NCBI GenBank assembly: GCA_900317745.1 | Contig: ONHW01000005.1 | Span: forward strand, 1-64,000 | Source: an uncultured Bacteroidales bacterium | Lineage (GTDB): Bacteria > Bacteroidota > Bacteroidia > Bacteroidales > Paludibacteraceae | Direction of reading: 5' to 3' | DNA length: 64,000 nucleotides | Shown: piece by piece, positions 17,258 to 27,200 of the stretch | How the letters are laid out: every line of letters begins with the position of its first letter | Position numbering within the stretch: position 1 is the stretch's first letter | The notes under the pieces: generated by a model | What the model was told of the DNA's origin: nothing | The model's input: the letters and a program-made list of their open reading frames with translations, nothing else | Database searches by the model: none | Made by a program: the position numbers and the translations under genes

Positions 17258-19318
17258 TCACTTTTCACTTTTCACTTTCCCCGTTATGTCATACACTTTC
17301 TCCCCGTATCGGATGTATAGCGTTCCGTTCTCGATGAACTTCTCCGCCTTGCTACCTGCAGCCTGTTGCACGCTGTTGACATCCGTCGGCATCGGCGCTG
17401 TCCGGTTCACCCACATTGCATAACCGTCGCCTTTGGCTATCAGTTTGTATGCCGGATCGCCCCAACCCTGATGGTTAGTTTTGTTGCCCAACTGCAACAC
17501 CATCCAGCCGTACTTGCCTTTTAGCGTACACTGGTAACCGCCGTCCTCGGCTTGCTCGTCGCTCACCGGACTCTCCGAATGAACGCCGGCTAACTTGCGC
17601 GCCTCTATCATCGGTTTGATATCCGCTTTGTACTTGTACCAATGCGGATAGAACACGCACGGAACACCCGGCATACCTAATATATACGCGTTCGCCTGCA
17701 GCAAACGGCTCTTCAGATCGGCTTTCAGCGAGTTACCGCGACCGCCGAACTCGTTCTCGTTGTCCGGACGCATAAACCAGTCGTGACTGTCTATGAACGT
17801 CACGGCATACTTCGCATAACCTTTGCCCAACAAGCCGCTGCCGGCACATTTCTTGTAGTTCCAGCCGGCTATCGGACAGATAGCGTCCCAACGGGTCTGG
17901 AAGTCCAGGGCCATAAGGTTCCTGTTAGCTTGCTCAATGCCCCAGATGATTTTGTCGTCACCCGCGTAGCACTCCATGAACGCGATATACGGATCGGCGG
18001 TCTTGTTGTAGTTGTCGTGGTGCCAGTTGTTGAAACCGTCACCTTTGTCGTAACGGAATCCGTCATATTTCATTACGTTCCGCATCCATTTCAGGTATGC
18101 CTTGAACATGTCCTGTACATACACATTGTCATGTGCCCAGTCGCGCGCACCGTCCCAGTTGTCGCCGTCGTCGTTGTTGCCCGTCGCTTTGCCGTAGCAA
18201 TCGCCTGCAGCGGGATTGAGGTTCACCTCGTCGTTCTTGCATATATACGATGCATCCGGATGGAAAGTCCCGTACTCCCCGAAATCCAACTCCGGAAAGT
18301 CGCACCAACTCGTCCAGCCCTCACAATGGTTAATCACAATATCCGCAATCACTTTCGCGCCGGCGTTATGAAGCGCGCTTATCAACGCTTCCAACTCCTC
18401 GCGTGTGCCCCAGTTCGAGTTCTGGTCGCTGTATTTCTTCGGGTGATAACCTGTACCCGAACCGTTGGCGCTGGGCGGAAGCCACACCAAGTCAAAGTAC
18501 GAACCTATCTCTTGCGCCTGCGGAAGCAATGTAGCCCAACGCGTGTTGCCTACCAACTCCGCACCCGGAGCATTGTCGTTGTACGAGTCGTAGAAGAACG
18601 CTTGCATCAGCACGTCCCCGCATTGTTCAGGCACAGCCGAACCAAACGTCTCTTGAACCTCGCCTATTATCGTCACGCAGATCTTCCCGTCTGCCACCCG
18701 AACGGTTATCTCGCCTTCCGACAGTAGCGCAATCATTATGTTACCGTCGTTGTCCTTCGAATAACCCTTGCTGCTGCACGAGGCATCCACCTTCTCGTAA
18801 CCCCAAATCAGTCCCGTCCAGTCACCCGAAGTGATCTTGAACTTGTACGTACCTGCCGACAGATTCTTGAAACTGATCTGATTGTCAGTCAGTTTCACAT
18901 GATTGCTCCAACTCACGCCCGGCAATCCTTCGCCCGCAATGTAATACTCCGTCGTCGCCGGATCATAGCAGCCCGAACCGTTGCCTATGTATAGCTCGTC
19001 GGCTTCATATTTCAACTTGATATAGAAGTCGTAGCAACCGCTTACGCTCACATCAATCTTGTTCCCGTTACGCTTAAATCCTGCTACCGAATACGAATTG
19101 ACATCCACCGCCCAGGCGGCGTTATATCCTTTGTCGTACAACTGGCAGTAGTCGCCCGCACTCACCTGAACATGCGCCAGATACTGCGTGAACCCTTCAA
19201 ACTCGCCTGCCGCCTCGCCTTCTATGAACGTCTGCCCGTTAACAAGTATGCCGTAAGGCGCCGCCCACGACAACACAGCCAATACTATGGCAAACAATGT
19301 GCTGAATAGTCTTTTCAT
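17258..19318 (-). CDS. Secreted GH13 alpha-amylase with two N-terminal beta modules
   Basis: A 686-residue exported amylase closely related to the next gene in the operon. Signal peptide about 1-20; shared YGILVNG module 22-115; an extra beta module at about 123-220 (EYYIAGEGLPGVSW..., with GLIWGYEKV and SCSSKGYSKDNDGNI) that resembles X25-type carbohydrate-binding domains; GH13 barrel from about 235 with ADIVINH (325-331), GFRYDKGDG (nucleophile Asp424), FMECYAG (Glu449) and FIDSHDWF (Asp513). Tail EKFIENGTLYIRYGEK...ITGK. ATG 19318 overlaps the upstream lipoprotein stop as ATGA. The final residues KVKSEK are encoded by a GTGAAAA repeat that runs past the stop. Confidence 0.9.
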   Translation of the reverse strand: MKRLFSTLFAIVLAVLSWAAPYGILVNGQTFIEGEAAGEFEGFTQYLAHVQVSAGDYCQLYDKGYNAAWAVDVNSYSVAGFKRNGNKIDVSVSGCYDFYIKLKYEADELYIGNGSGCYDPATTEYYIAGEGLPGVSWSNHVKLTDNQISFKNLSAGTYKFKITSGDWTGLIWGYEKVDASCSSKGYSKDNDGNIMIALLSEGEITVRVADGKICVTIIGEVQETFGSAVPEQCGDVLMQAFFYDSYNDNAPGAELVGNTRWATLLPQAQEIGSYFDLVWLPPSANGSGTGYHPKKYSDQNSNWGTREELEALISALHNAGAKVIADIVINHCEGWTSWCDFPELDFGEYGTFHPDASYICKNDEVNLNPAAGDCYGKATGNNDDGDNWDGARDWAHDNVYVQDMFKAYLKWMRNVMKYDGFRYDKGDGFNNWHHDNYNKTADPYIAFMECYAGDDKIIWGIEQANRNLMALDFQTRWDAICPIAGWNYKKCAGSGLLGKGYAKYAVTFIDSHDWFMRPDNENEFGGRGNSLKADLKSRLLQANAYILGMPGVPCVFYPHWYKYKADIKPMIEARKLAGVHSESPVSDEQAEDGGYQCTLKGKYGWMVLQLGNKTNHQGWGDPAYKLIAKGDGYAMWVNRTAPMPTDVNSVQQAAGSKAEKFIENGTLYIRYGEKVYDITGKVKSEK
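17259..17283 (-). repeat. 7-bp GTGAAAA tandem repeat overlapping an amylase stop codon
   Basis: The minus strand reads GTGAAAAGTGAAAAGTGAAA, nearly three 7-bp units. They encode the last residues of the 17258-19318 amylase, supply its TGA stop, and extend into the 20-nt gap before the next gene. Similar units occur at 20386-20405. Confidence 0.75.
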
Positions 19319-20370
19319 GGTATCTGATTTTTGCAATTATTCATTTTTTGCCATTCGGTATGCACCCATTCGGCGGCTTTGTTTATGCCATAATCTGTGC
19401 TTGTACGAGCCGGAGCCGATCCTGCCTCCTCGCTGTGCCTGTGGAAAGCGAAATATGCTCTGTCGCCTATCCTGTATTCGTAAGCACTCAGTATCATATA
19501 GTATTCCGACAAAGCATGCACATCAAACTCCACCGTAACTGGCGTTTCAGGAATAACCTCTTCTTCCGGCTTGAACTCTCCCTGATCACTCGTCGTGCCC
19601 ACTTGATACCGCGAACAACTCAGCGTCAATTTGTCGCTTACTGTCCAACGGCAGTCGTCGTATGATACCCAAATATCCTTGTCCAATGCTATCATGTTCT
19701 TGCTGCGAAGCGTGGCATGCAGATAATCCACCCAGAATTGTGCATCTTTCATTGCACCGCCTGACAACATACTCATTCCACCCTTTGCCGGTTCAACGAT
19801 ACTCCAGTAACGCGTGCCGGCTGGTGTCAACTGATAAACGTCCACAAAGTCCCATTGTCCCGCCATACTTTCTTCTGTCGGCTTCACATCCGCTGCCGAG
19901 AACTCCTCGTTCCAGAAACTTGGTATAGATTTCACGGCATGCAGATAAAAGTCGCCGTTCGAGTTTGTATATCGGATCATACTTTTCGTGGCTTCTTTTA
20001 TGTCAAAGCCCAAACCGAGTATTCCGTTGTTGTCGTGCCATACGTAGCGTGGCAACTTTTCCTGTATCTCGAACTGCCTGAACTGACTGAAATGGTAACG
20101 CACACCGTTACCTACCGTAGAGTATTTTCCCGGATAATAACGAAATGCAACATCTGCAATATCGAACAGTTCCACTGTCCCGTCGTTGTTGAAGCGGTAG
20201 TAGGTGTTGTAGTCTTCATCGGCTACCGGTGTCTTTTTGTCCGACACGCCCCACACGCCTACAATATACTCTGCTGCATCAATATCTATTGGTTCTTCTT
20301 TTCCTTTGCATCCGTTTGCCGCCATTCCCACGCAAACCATCACAACCAATAACCGTAGCACCTTTTTCAT
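19315..20370 (-). CDS. Lipoprotein, first gene of the starch operon, two lipocalin-like halves
   Basis: A 351-residue envelope lipoprotein: MKKVLRLLVVMVCVGMAANGC with the lipid-modified Cys21. Two repeats look alike: VGVWGVSDKK with a YYRFNNDGTV strand early on, and AGQWDFVDVY about 150 residues later. This pattern is typical of lipocalin-like Bacteroidales lipoproteins. It is aromatic-rich and has no catalytic motif. It is the promoter-proximal gene of the starch operon and is coupled to the first amylase by ATGA, so surface glucan binding or sensing is plausible but unproven. ATG 20370 is preferred over one eight codons upstream because it places the n-region directly before the hydrophobic core. 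Confidence 0.72.
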   Translation of the reverse strand: MKKVLRLLVVMVCVGMAANGCKGKEEPIDIDAAEYIVGVWGVSDKKTPVADEDYNTYYRFNNDGTVELFDIADVAFRYYPGKYSTVGNGVRYHFSQFRQFEIQEKLPRYVWHDNNGILGLGFDIKEATKSMIRYTNSNGDFYLHAVKSIPSFWNEEFSAADVKPTEESMAGQWDFVDVYQLTPAGTRYWSIVEPAKGGMSMLSGGAMKDAQFWVDYLHATLRSKNMIALDKDIWVSYDDCRWTVSDKLTLSCSRYQVGTTSDQGEFKPEEEVIPETPVTVEFDVHALSEYYMILSAYEYRIGDRAYFAFHRHSEEAGSAPARTSTDYGINKAAEWVHTEWQKMNNCKNQIP

Positions 20371-20417
20371 ATCTCTTATCCTTTCACTTTTCACTTTTCA
20401 CTTCCCTTTCCTCCTTA

Positions 20418-20453
20418 TCTCCCTTCCCTTCAGGGAGGGGCAGGGGGTAGGCT
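20418..20453 (-). repeat. Dispersed GC-rich intergenic element, short copy
   Basis: On the minus strand it begins AAGCCTACCCCCTGCCCC and ends CTGAAGGGAAGGGAGA. The same two ends flank a longer element at 43598-43701. It lies in the leader of the starch operon, just downstream of its promoter. Confidence 0.6.
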
Positions 20454-20470
20454 TTTTTTTTATTCTCCTG

Positions 20471-20502
20471 CAAAGTTACAAAAAAATATTGATTTCTCCA
20501 AA
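20471..20502 (-). promoter_or_regulatory. Bacteroidetes-type promoter for the starch operon
   Basis: TAACTTTG (complement of 20471-20478) lies 20 nt from a TTTG -33 box (complement of 20499-20502), a perfect sigma-ABfr match. The leader of about 95 nt contains the dispersed GC-rich element and a 7-bp TTTTCAC-type repeat. Confidence 0.68.
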
Positions 20503-20984
20503 TCTTTTTCCCTAAAATTTGCATTTTTCTTCATTTTTTACTCTATCACCCATTCTTTCACCCCTTCAGCCCCAATCTTTCACCCTTTCGGTCTCATTCT
20601 TTCCCTCTTTCGGCCTCTGTCTGTATATCAGCCCGAATGGCATTCGGGCATTCTCATCCGTCCAATCCGTCCAATCCGTACAGTTCCCGCCCCGCCCCAT
20701 TCCCGCCCCGTTTCCACTCCGTTTTCGATACCATATCGATACCTTACCAAATGATAACCGCAACATAACCGTATGATAACCGTATGATAACAGCCCTGAT
20801 TTTCATCTTTTTAACGTCCTACTATATAATACGTAGTATTATATACTATTTGTCCATTTTTGCCCTTTTCAGCAAGCACCCGTCAGCCACTTGTCACCCA
20901 CCTCTATCCTACTGCCGTTAATTGTCATTTTTATTTTGAATTTTGCCGATGTTTTCTTGTCTCTCACTCATTTTTCCTCAAAAA
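20503..20984. other. Gene-free upstream region with palindromes and short repeats
   Basis: No convincing gene lies between the divergent starch operon and the M16 peptidase. It holds a pyrimidine-rich tract of CTTTCACCC-like repeats (about 20540-20620), a 19-nt palindrome GCCCGAATG-G-CATTCGGGC (20631-20649), CCGTCCAAT direct repeats (about 20658-20678), ATGATAACCGT repeats (about 20750-20790) and an AT-rich hairpin with 10-bp arms TATATAATAC / GTATTATATA around GTA (20823-20845). Confidence 0.6.
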
Positions 20985-21016
20985 TTTGCAAATTCCAATT
21001 ATTTTTCGTACCTTTG
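20985..21016 (+). promoter_or_regulatory. Bacteroidetes-type promoter for the M16 peptidase
   Basis: TTTG at 20985-20988 and TACCTTTG at 21009-21016 are separated by 20 nt. The leader of about 140 nt includes CCAAGCCACTCCAT / CCAAGTCGCTCCAT direct repeats (21078-21115). Confidence 0.65.
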
Positions 21017-21158
21017 TAGCGCAAAATCTGCGCTTGTGCTTAGCTCGCACATGTATGCGCGCAAATTTGTATAAGGTGCCAAGCCACTCCATTCAAGGAG
21101 CCAAGTCGCTCCATATAAGTTGCCAATGCACCTTAAACACGTAACAACCTTCTAAATA

Positions 21159-23972
21159 ATGACAGATATGAAACGTGCATTTCTTCTTCTCCCGCTCTTC
21201 TTGGCGGTCGTTTCTCTCTCGGCGCAACAACCTGTACCGCTGCCCATCGACAGCGCGGTGCGTTACGGGCACTTGCCCAATGGTCTGACGTATTACATCC
21301 GTCATAACGAGGAACCCAAGCAACGTTGCGACTTCCATATCGCCCAATCCGTTGGCGCTGTCCTTGAGGAGGATAACCAGAACGGACTTGCCCACTTCCT
21401 CGAGCACATGGCGTTCAACGGCACACAGCACTTCCCCGGCAAGGGCATTATCAACTATTTCGAGTCCATCGGTGTGAACTTCGGCGGAAACATCAACGCC
21501 TACACCTCTATCGACGAAACCGTTTACCGCCTCTCCGATGTGCCTACTATTCGCGAAGGTATTATCGACTCCGCCTTGCTCGTTATGCGCGACTGGTCGT
21601 GCGGCTTGCTCCTTCTCGGCGAGGAGATCGATGCCGAACGTGGCGTTATCCGCGAAGAGTGGCGCACAGGAGCCAATGCGCAACGCCGACTCTGGAAGAA
21701 GAGCCGCGCACTGATGTTCCCCAACAGCCAGTACGGCAAACGCGACGTCATTGGCGATACAGCCGTTATCAATAACTTTGACTACCAGGCGCTCCGCGAC
21801 TACTACCACAAGTGGTACGGACCTGACAACCAGGCTATTATCGTAGTCGGCGATATCGACGTCGATGCCATTGAGGCAAAGATCAAAGCACTCTGGGCGG
21901 ATGTGCCCGAACGTGCCAACCGCGGCGAACGACCCTTGTACTCTGTTGACGACAACGACGAACCGATCGTTGCCATCGTTACCGACAAAGAGGCACAACA
22001 GACGCGTATCCAACTCTACTGGAAGCACCCGCAAACGCCCATCTACATGCAATGTACGAACATGTCGTACCTGCTCGACCGATGCCGAAACCTCATCGGA
22101 CAAATGCTTGACACCCGCTTCGAGGAGGCTGCCATGAAACCCGACGCACCTTATGTCGGCGCAGGAGCCGGATACTTCGAACTCGTCAAACTCCGCGACG
22201 CCTTCACCGCCATCGCTGTCGCCAAGGAGGGTAAGGAAACCGAAGCCTACGCCGCTCTCCTCTACGAACTCGAGAAGATGCGCCGCTACGGCTTTACCGA
22301 AAGCGAACTCGAGATTGCCAAAGCCAACATGCTCTCCGAGTTCGAAAAAGCATACAACAGCCGCCAGACGCGCAAGAATATTGCTTACGCTCGCGAGTAT
22401 ATCCGCCACTTCGAGGACAACGAACCTATCCCCGGCATTGAGTTTGAGTATGAGTTCGTTCAGCAGATGTTGCCGCTCATCTCTCTGGATATGATCAACA
22501 GTATTGCCCAGCAGCAACTCATGGGCGACAAAAATATCATTGTCTGCATCACTGGTGTGGACAAAGAGGGCGTTAATATCCCATCTGAGCAACAGGCGGT
22601 TGAGATGTTGCGCGCTATGCCCGATCTCGCTATTGAAGCACCTGTTTCCGAGAAGATTGATCGTCCGCTCGTTGCCAAACTGCCCAAGAAAGGTAAAATC
22701 AAAAAGCAATCTGCCAACGCCTCGCTCGGCACTACCGAGTGGCTCCTCAACAACGGTATCCGCGTTATCTTCAAGACCACCGATTTCCGTCACGACCAGA
22801 TCCTTATGGAGGCTTTCTCGCCCGGCGGATTGAGCCTTGTGCCTACTGCCGATCTGCCCTCTGCGGCTCTCGCCACATCCGTCGTGCAGATGTCCGGACT
22901 CGGCGAGTTCAGTTACACCGACCTGCAGAAAGCCCTTGCCGGCAAGCAGGTCAGCGTCAGTCCTTCGATTGATGATTGCGAGGAAAGCGTCAGCGGCTCT
23001 TCCACGGTTCGCGACCTGGAAACCTTGCTCCAACTTACGTATCTCACCTTCACGCAGCCCAGACGCGACGAGCAGGCGTATAAGACGCTGATAGCCATGC
23101 TCCAGAACCAGATAAAGAACAAACAGAAGAACCCCAAAGCGATCTTCCGTGACTCGCTCTCGCTCTTCTCAACCAATCACTCCGAGCGAACACTCATTAT
23201 GGACGAGCAGTTCATCAGTCGCGTGGATTTGAACAAAGCACTTGCCATCTACCGCCAGCGCTTCGCCAATCCTGCCGACTTCACGTTTACGTTTGTCGGA
23301 CAAATCGATCCCGAAGATCCCGCTACCAAACAACTAATCCTTCAGTGGCTCGGCGGACTCAAAACCAAATCCAAACGCGAGCAGTTCGTCGATTGGAAGG
23401 TACGTCAGCCCGAGGGCGAAAACAAGCTCTATTTCCATCATCCGATGACTACTCGTACTGCTACCAATCGCATCGAGTACGCCCTCTACGACACGCCCTA
23501 TGACCTGTCAACACGCCTGAACTTGCAAATGGTCGGACGCGTACTGGATACCCGCTACCTCGAGTCCGTTCGTGAACGCGAAGGCGGTTCGTACGGCGTT
23601 GGAGTAGGCGGCGGCATGCGCCGTATTCCTGTCAACGAGCAGTACCTGATCATCCAGTTCGACACCGATCCTGACAGACAGGAGCGAATCATGGAAATCA
23701 TCTACGAGGAGATTCAGACCATCCTCCGCAACGGACCTCTGGCTAAGGATGTGGACAAAGAGCGCAAATCCATGCTCAAGGATCACGAGGAAGATCTCCG
23801 CGACAACAGCTGGTGGCAGTCGGCTATCTACCGCTTCTGCCGAGACGGCGAGAATCTCGTTGACAACTACGTGCCTGCCGTTGAAGGCATTACTCAGGAA
23901 TCTGTTCGTCAGGCCCTGCAGACTCTCGTCAATGCCAACAACCGCATCGAACTCGTCATGCTCCCCGAATAA
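21159..23972 (+). CDS. M16 family zinc metallopeptidase (insulinase/pitrilysin-like), exported
   Basis: A 937-residue two-halved M16 peptidase. The signal peptide ends LSAQQ (about residue 23). The first half carries the inverted zinc motif HFLEH in NGLAHFLEHMAFNGTQHFPG, with the distal glutamate region EEIDAERGVIREEWR. The second half (from about 520) is the inactive domain common to the family and contains the R/Y pair region ERDEGGSYG-like REREGGSYGVGVGGG. It probably degrades peptides in the periplasm. ATG 21159 or 21168 could start it; the latter begins MKRAFLLL directly. Single-gene unit: own promoter upstream, strong terminator downstream. A long open frame on the opposite strand here is a codon-usage artefact. 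Confidence 0.92.
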   Translation: MTDMKRAFLLLPLFLAVVSLSAQQPVPLPIDSAVRYGHLPNGLTYYIRHNEEPKQRCDFHIAQSVGAVLEEDNQNGLAHFLEHMAFNGTQHFPGKGIINYFESIGVNFGGNINAYTSIDETVYRLSDVPTIREGIIDSALLVMRDWSCGLLLLGEEIDAERGVIREEWRTGANAQRRLWKKSRALMFPNSQYGKRDVIGDTAVINNFDYQALRDYYHKWYGPDNQAIIVVGDIDVDAIEAKIKALWADVPERANRGERPLYSVDDNDEPIVAIVTDKEAQQTRIQLYWKHPQTPIYMQCTNMSYLLDRCRNLIGQMLDTRFEEAAMKPDAPYVGAGAGYFELVKLRDAFTAIAVAKEGKETEAYAALLYELEKMRRYGFTESELEIAKANMLSEFEKAYNSRQTRKNIAYAREYIRHFEDNEPIPGIEFEYEFVQQMLPLISLDMINSIAQQQLMGDKNIIVCITGVDKEGVNIPSEQQAVEMLRAMPDLAIEAPVSEKIDRPLVAKLPKKGKIKKQSANASLGTTEWLLNNGIRVIFKTTDFRHDQILMEAFSPGGLSLVPTADLPSAALATSVVQMSGLGEFSYTDLQKALAGKQVSVSPSIDDCEESVSGSSTVRDLETLLQLTYLTFTQPRRDEQAYKTLIAMLQNQIKNKQKNPKAIFRDSLSLFSTNHSERTLIMDEQFISRVDLNKALAIYRQRFANPADFTFTFVGQIDPEDPATKQLILQWLGGLKTKSKREQFVDWKVRQPEGENKLYFHHPMTTRTATNRIEYALYDTPYDLSTRLNLQMVGRVLDTRYLESVREREGGSYGVGVGGGMRRIPVNEQYLIIQFDTDPDRQERIMEIIYEEIQTILRNGPLAKDVDKERKSMLKDHEEDLRDNSWWQSAIYRFCRDGENLVDNYVPAVEGITQESVRQALQTLVNANNRIELVMLPE

Positions 23973-24034
23973 TCTCCGGGTGCGGAACTCTGAAAAAACA
24001 GGTTCGGATACATAGATTTCTCAACCTCTCTATT

Positions 24035-24081
24035 ATGCAAGCCAAGGCTGACTATTTGCCACCTTTGGCTTGCATTTTTTT
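24035..24081 (+). terminator. Rho-independent terminator after the M16 peptidase
   Basis: ATGCAAGCCAAGG pairs with CCTTTGGCTTGCAT across a 13-nt loop (one bulge) and is followed by a seven- to eight-T tract. Confidence 0.85.
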
Positions 24082-24118
24082 GTTTTGGGGATAAAATCAA
24101 AACTTTTTTGCCCGACTT

Positions 24119-24150
24119 CTTGCATGTTTGCAAAATTAGTAGTAACTTTG
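24119..24150 (+). promoter_or_regulatory. Bacteroidetes-type promoter for the giant repeat protein
   Basis: CTTG at 24119-24122 and TAACTTTG at 24143-24150 with 20-nt spacing. It leaves a leader of about 100 nt before the first likely ATG. Confidence 0.6.
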
Positions 24151-24260
24151 TGGGCTAAATGATTCTTTTTAGGGAGTGCGCGCACGTGTAAACGCAATGG
24201 ATATTTCTTGGTGTCTCCTTAAGTAGTAGAATTTTAATGTAGTAATAGTTGATAATTTAC

Positions 24261-27200
24261 ATGAAGGAATCAGACGTTATGTGTACTGACAACAAAAAGA
24301 ATGGTCGTCTTGCTGCCGTGCTGCTTATAGCAGTACTTTTCGCGTGTGTTGCACTCCCCGTTGGAGCGCAGGACGCCGCTTTGCCCGATCTTACAATAGC
24401 GGACGACACTCTTTCTGTAGAGGCGGATCAAGCGCCTGCCGTTGATAGCGCAGCCTTTGCTTATCAGCCGGAGTGGTACGTAGCGCCTGTTATTCCTGCA
24501 GCCAAACGTGCTCCGAAACGCGCCACTATGGCGGTTAACTGCCCGACTGATTCGGTACTGACCTTCAATGTGGACTCTGTGCTTGTTGAGGTGGCGTCTT
24601 ACGATTATGATGATGCCGGCAATGTGATCCGCTCTATCAAGTGGGCGTGCGAACCTGACGGCAAACGTGTCGGTACGTTCAAGGAGGAATATGGCTTTGA
24701 TGCCAACGGTACGCAAGTGATGACTGCCGTTTATGCGTGGGATAACACGATTAACGACTGGCGCGGCACGGAAAAGTCGGAGTTCGTTTATGACAACGAA
24801 GATCGAATCGTTTCCAACACCGAATATACTTGGCTCAACAATGCCTGGGTGCCCCAGACGAAATATACTTATACCTACGACAGCGAAGGACGTGAGGCGG
24901 AGTTCTATACCTATTCACGCAATAAGAATACGAACCAACTCGAGTATTCTAAAGCGCACTTGCAGCAGTGGGATGATGCCGGCAGGAAGATAATGGATGT
25001 GCAATACACCGCCTACAGCAACGGCGGTTGGTCGGCAGGTACGAAGACGGAGTGGACCTATGATGCCAATGGCAATCAGACGGAGTATGTCTATTACGCC
25101 TCAATCGCCAACCACAACTGGGTAGGCTCAATGCGTGAGCTATGGGAGTACAATGCTGCCGGCAAGAAAACCATGTACACCAAATATTCATGGGCAAATA
25201 GTGCCTGGGTCGGCGAAAGCAAGGAGGAGTGGCAATACGCCGGCTCCACCCTCACACTGAACGCCAAGTATGTGTGGTCGAACGGCGCATGGGTAGGTTC
25301 TGCCAAAGAGGTTTGGGAGTATACCTCAAACAACCTAACCCTGCATGAGAAGTTCGCATGGGCTGCCAACGACTGGGCAGGCACGGAGCGGGAGCAGTGG
25401 ACATACACTTCCGGCAAGAAAACACTGTACCAGAAAGACGTTTGGTCTAATGGTGCTTGGGTAGGAGTGGCAAAAGAGGTTTGGGCATACAATACCTCCG
25501 GCAAGCAAACCAACTACAAGAAATATATCGGCGAGAATGGTGTATGGACGGGGGTCAGCAAGGAGTCTTGGGCATATACGTCCAACAACATGACGCAGCA
25601 TAATACGTTCACATGGCTCAATGGTGATTGGGCGAACCTCGAACAGGAACAGTGGGAATATACCTCAGGTAAACAAACGCTCTATATCAAATCCTCCTGG
25701 ACCGACAACGCTTGGCTTGGTGTCAGCAAAGAGGTGGCGGCATATACCTCTGGCAAACAAACTTTGCGTGAGACTTATACGGGCGAGAACGGCACTTGGA
25801 TTGCTGTCAGCAAAGAGGTCTGGGCGTACACTTCCGGCAAGCAAACCCTGCACGAAACCTATACCGGCGTCAACAACGCCTGGGTAGGTGTCAGCAAAGA
25901 GGCTTGGGCTTTCAATACCGCAGGCTTGCAAACGCTGCACGAGGATTATACGTGGACTAATGATGCTTGGGTGATCTCAACGCGTGTTGTGGCAGATTAT
26001 GATGCCGCAGGCAATCAGATTCTTGACGAGCAATACGCTACCAAATCCGGCGTGTTTACCGGCACAAAGAAAGAGGAATACACGTTCAATGCCGCCGGAA
26101 AGATGATCAATAAGATTGTCTATAAATGGAACAAGACGAGTGCTGCTTTCGTGGAAAGTACATGGAACGTTACGGACTATGATGAAGCCGGCAATCTGAT
26201 TGAGTCTTGCAAATACGTATGGAAGAGTGGCGCTTGGGCTGGTTCTGGTTCTCGTACACTCACCACGTTTAATAGCGACAAGAAACAAATCGACATGATC
26301 ACACAATCGTGGAAATCGGGCGCATGGACAAACGTTTCCCGCCAAACAACCACATATGTTAACGGCTTGATGATGCAAGAAGCGTCTTTTACCTGGACTA
26401 ATGATGAGTGGGTCGGCGGCATACAAAAAGATTATTATTACAATGCTGCCGGACAGAACGACTCCATCATATCTGTCAAGAATAGCACCACGGGATGGAT
26501 AAACTACCGTCGAACGGTTAACAGGTACGACGCTCGTGGCTACAAGGTGCTTACAGAAAATGCCACATGGAAAGACGGCGTATGGGTTATGACGTCCATG
26601 GAAAAGTTGGACGTGATCTTTGATTCTAATAATCGCCAATTGCTTTACGCTACATGGAACTGTGATGCAGATGGTATTTGGAAAGGCCTCAAAAAAGACA
26701 CTGCAGCATATTCCGTAGCAGGGAAAAAAATATACGAAGCTCACTACGTATCGTGGTTGAACAATGATTGGGTGCCGAAGTATAAAGAGAGTTGGGAATA
26801 TGATAGTGCAGGCAATGAAATCCTGCATGAGCGTTACGATTGGGAGAACAAGGCGTGGTACGGACATTTCAAGTATGAGAACGAATATGACGAACATGGA
26901 CGGCAGATTATGACCGCAAATTACTTGAACTGGAACGCAAGCGCAGGTGTATGGATTGGTGGTACTAAATACGGCTATGCGTATGACGATGCAGGCAGAA
27001 AAACAAGCCAAATCTCTTACACGTGGAAAAATGGAGGTTGGGATTATAGTTTCTCTTATACATACCAATATGATGCTGCCGGACATGTGGTCTTGCAATT
27101 GGTACAGCGATATACTTCCGGCGCATGGGTGAATTCGGATAAATATGAGAAAGAGTACCGTGGCTCGACCTTGATTAAAGACAACGCCTATAGTTGGTCG

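Noticed and set aside
21093..23033. 646-codon open frame on the minus strand opposite the M16 peptidase
   Set aside because: It mirrors the codon bias of the well-supported peptidase gene, crosses that gene's promoter-side leader, and its translation has no domain or signal.
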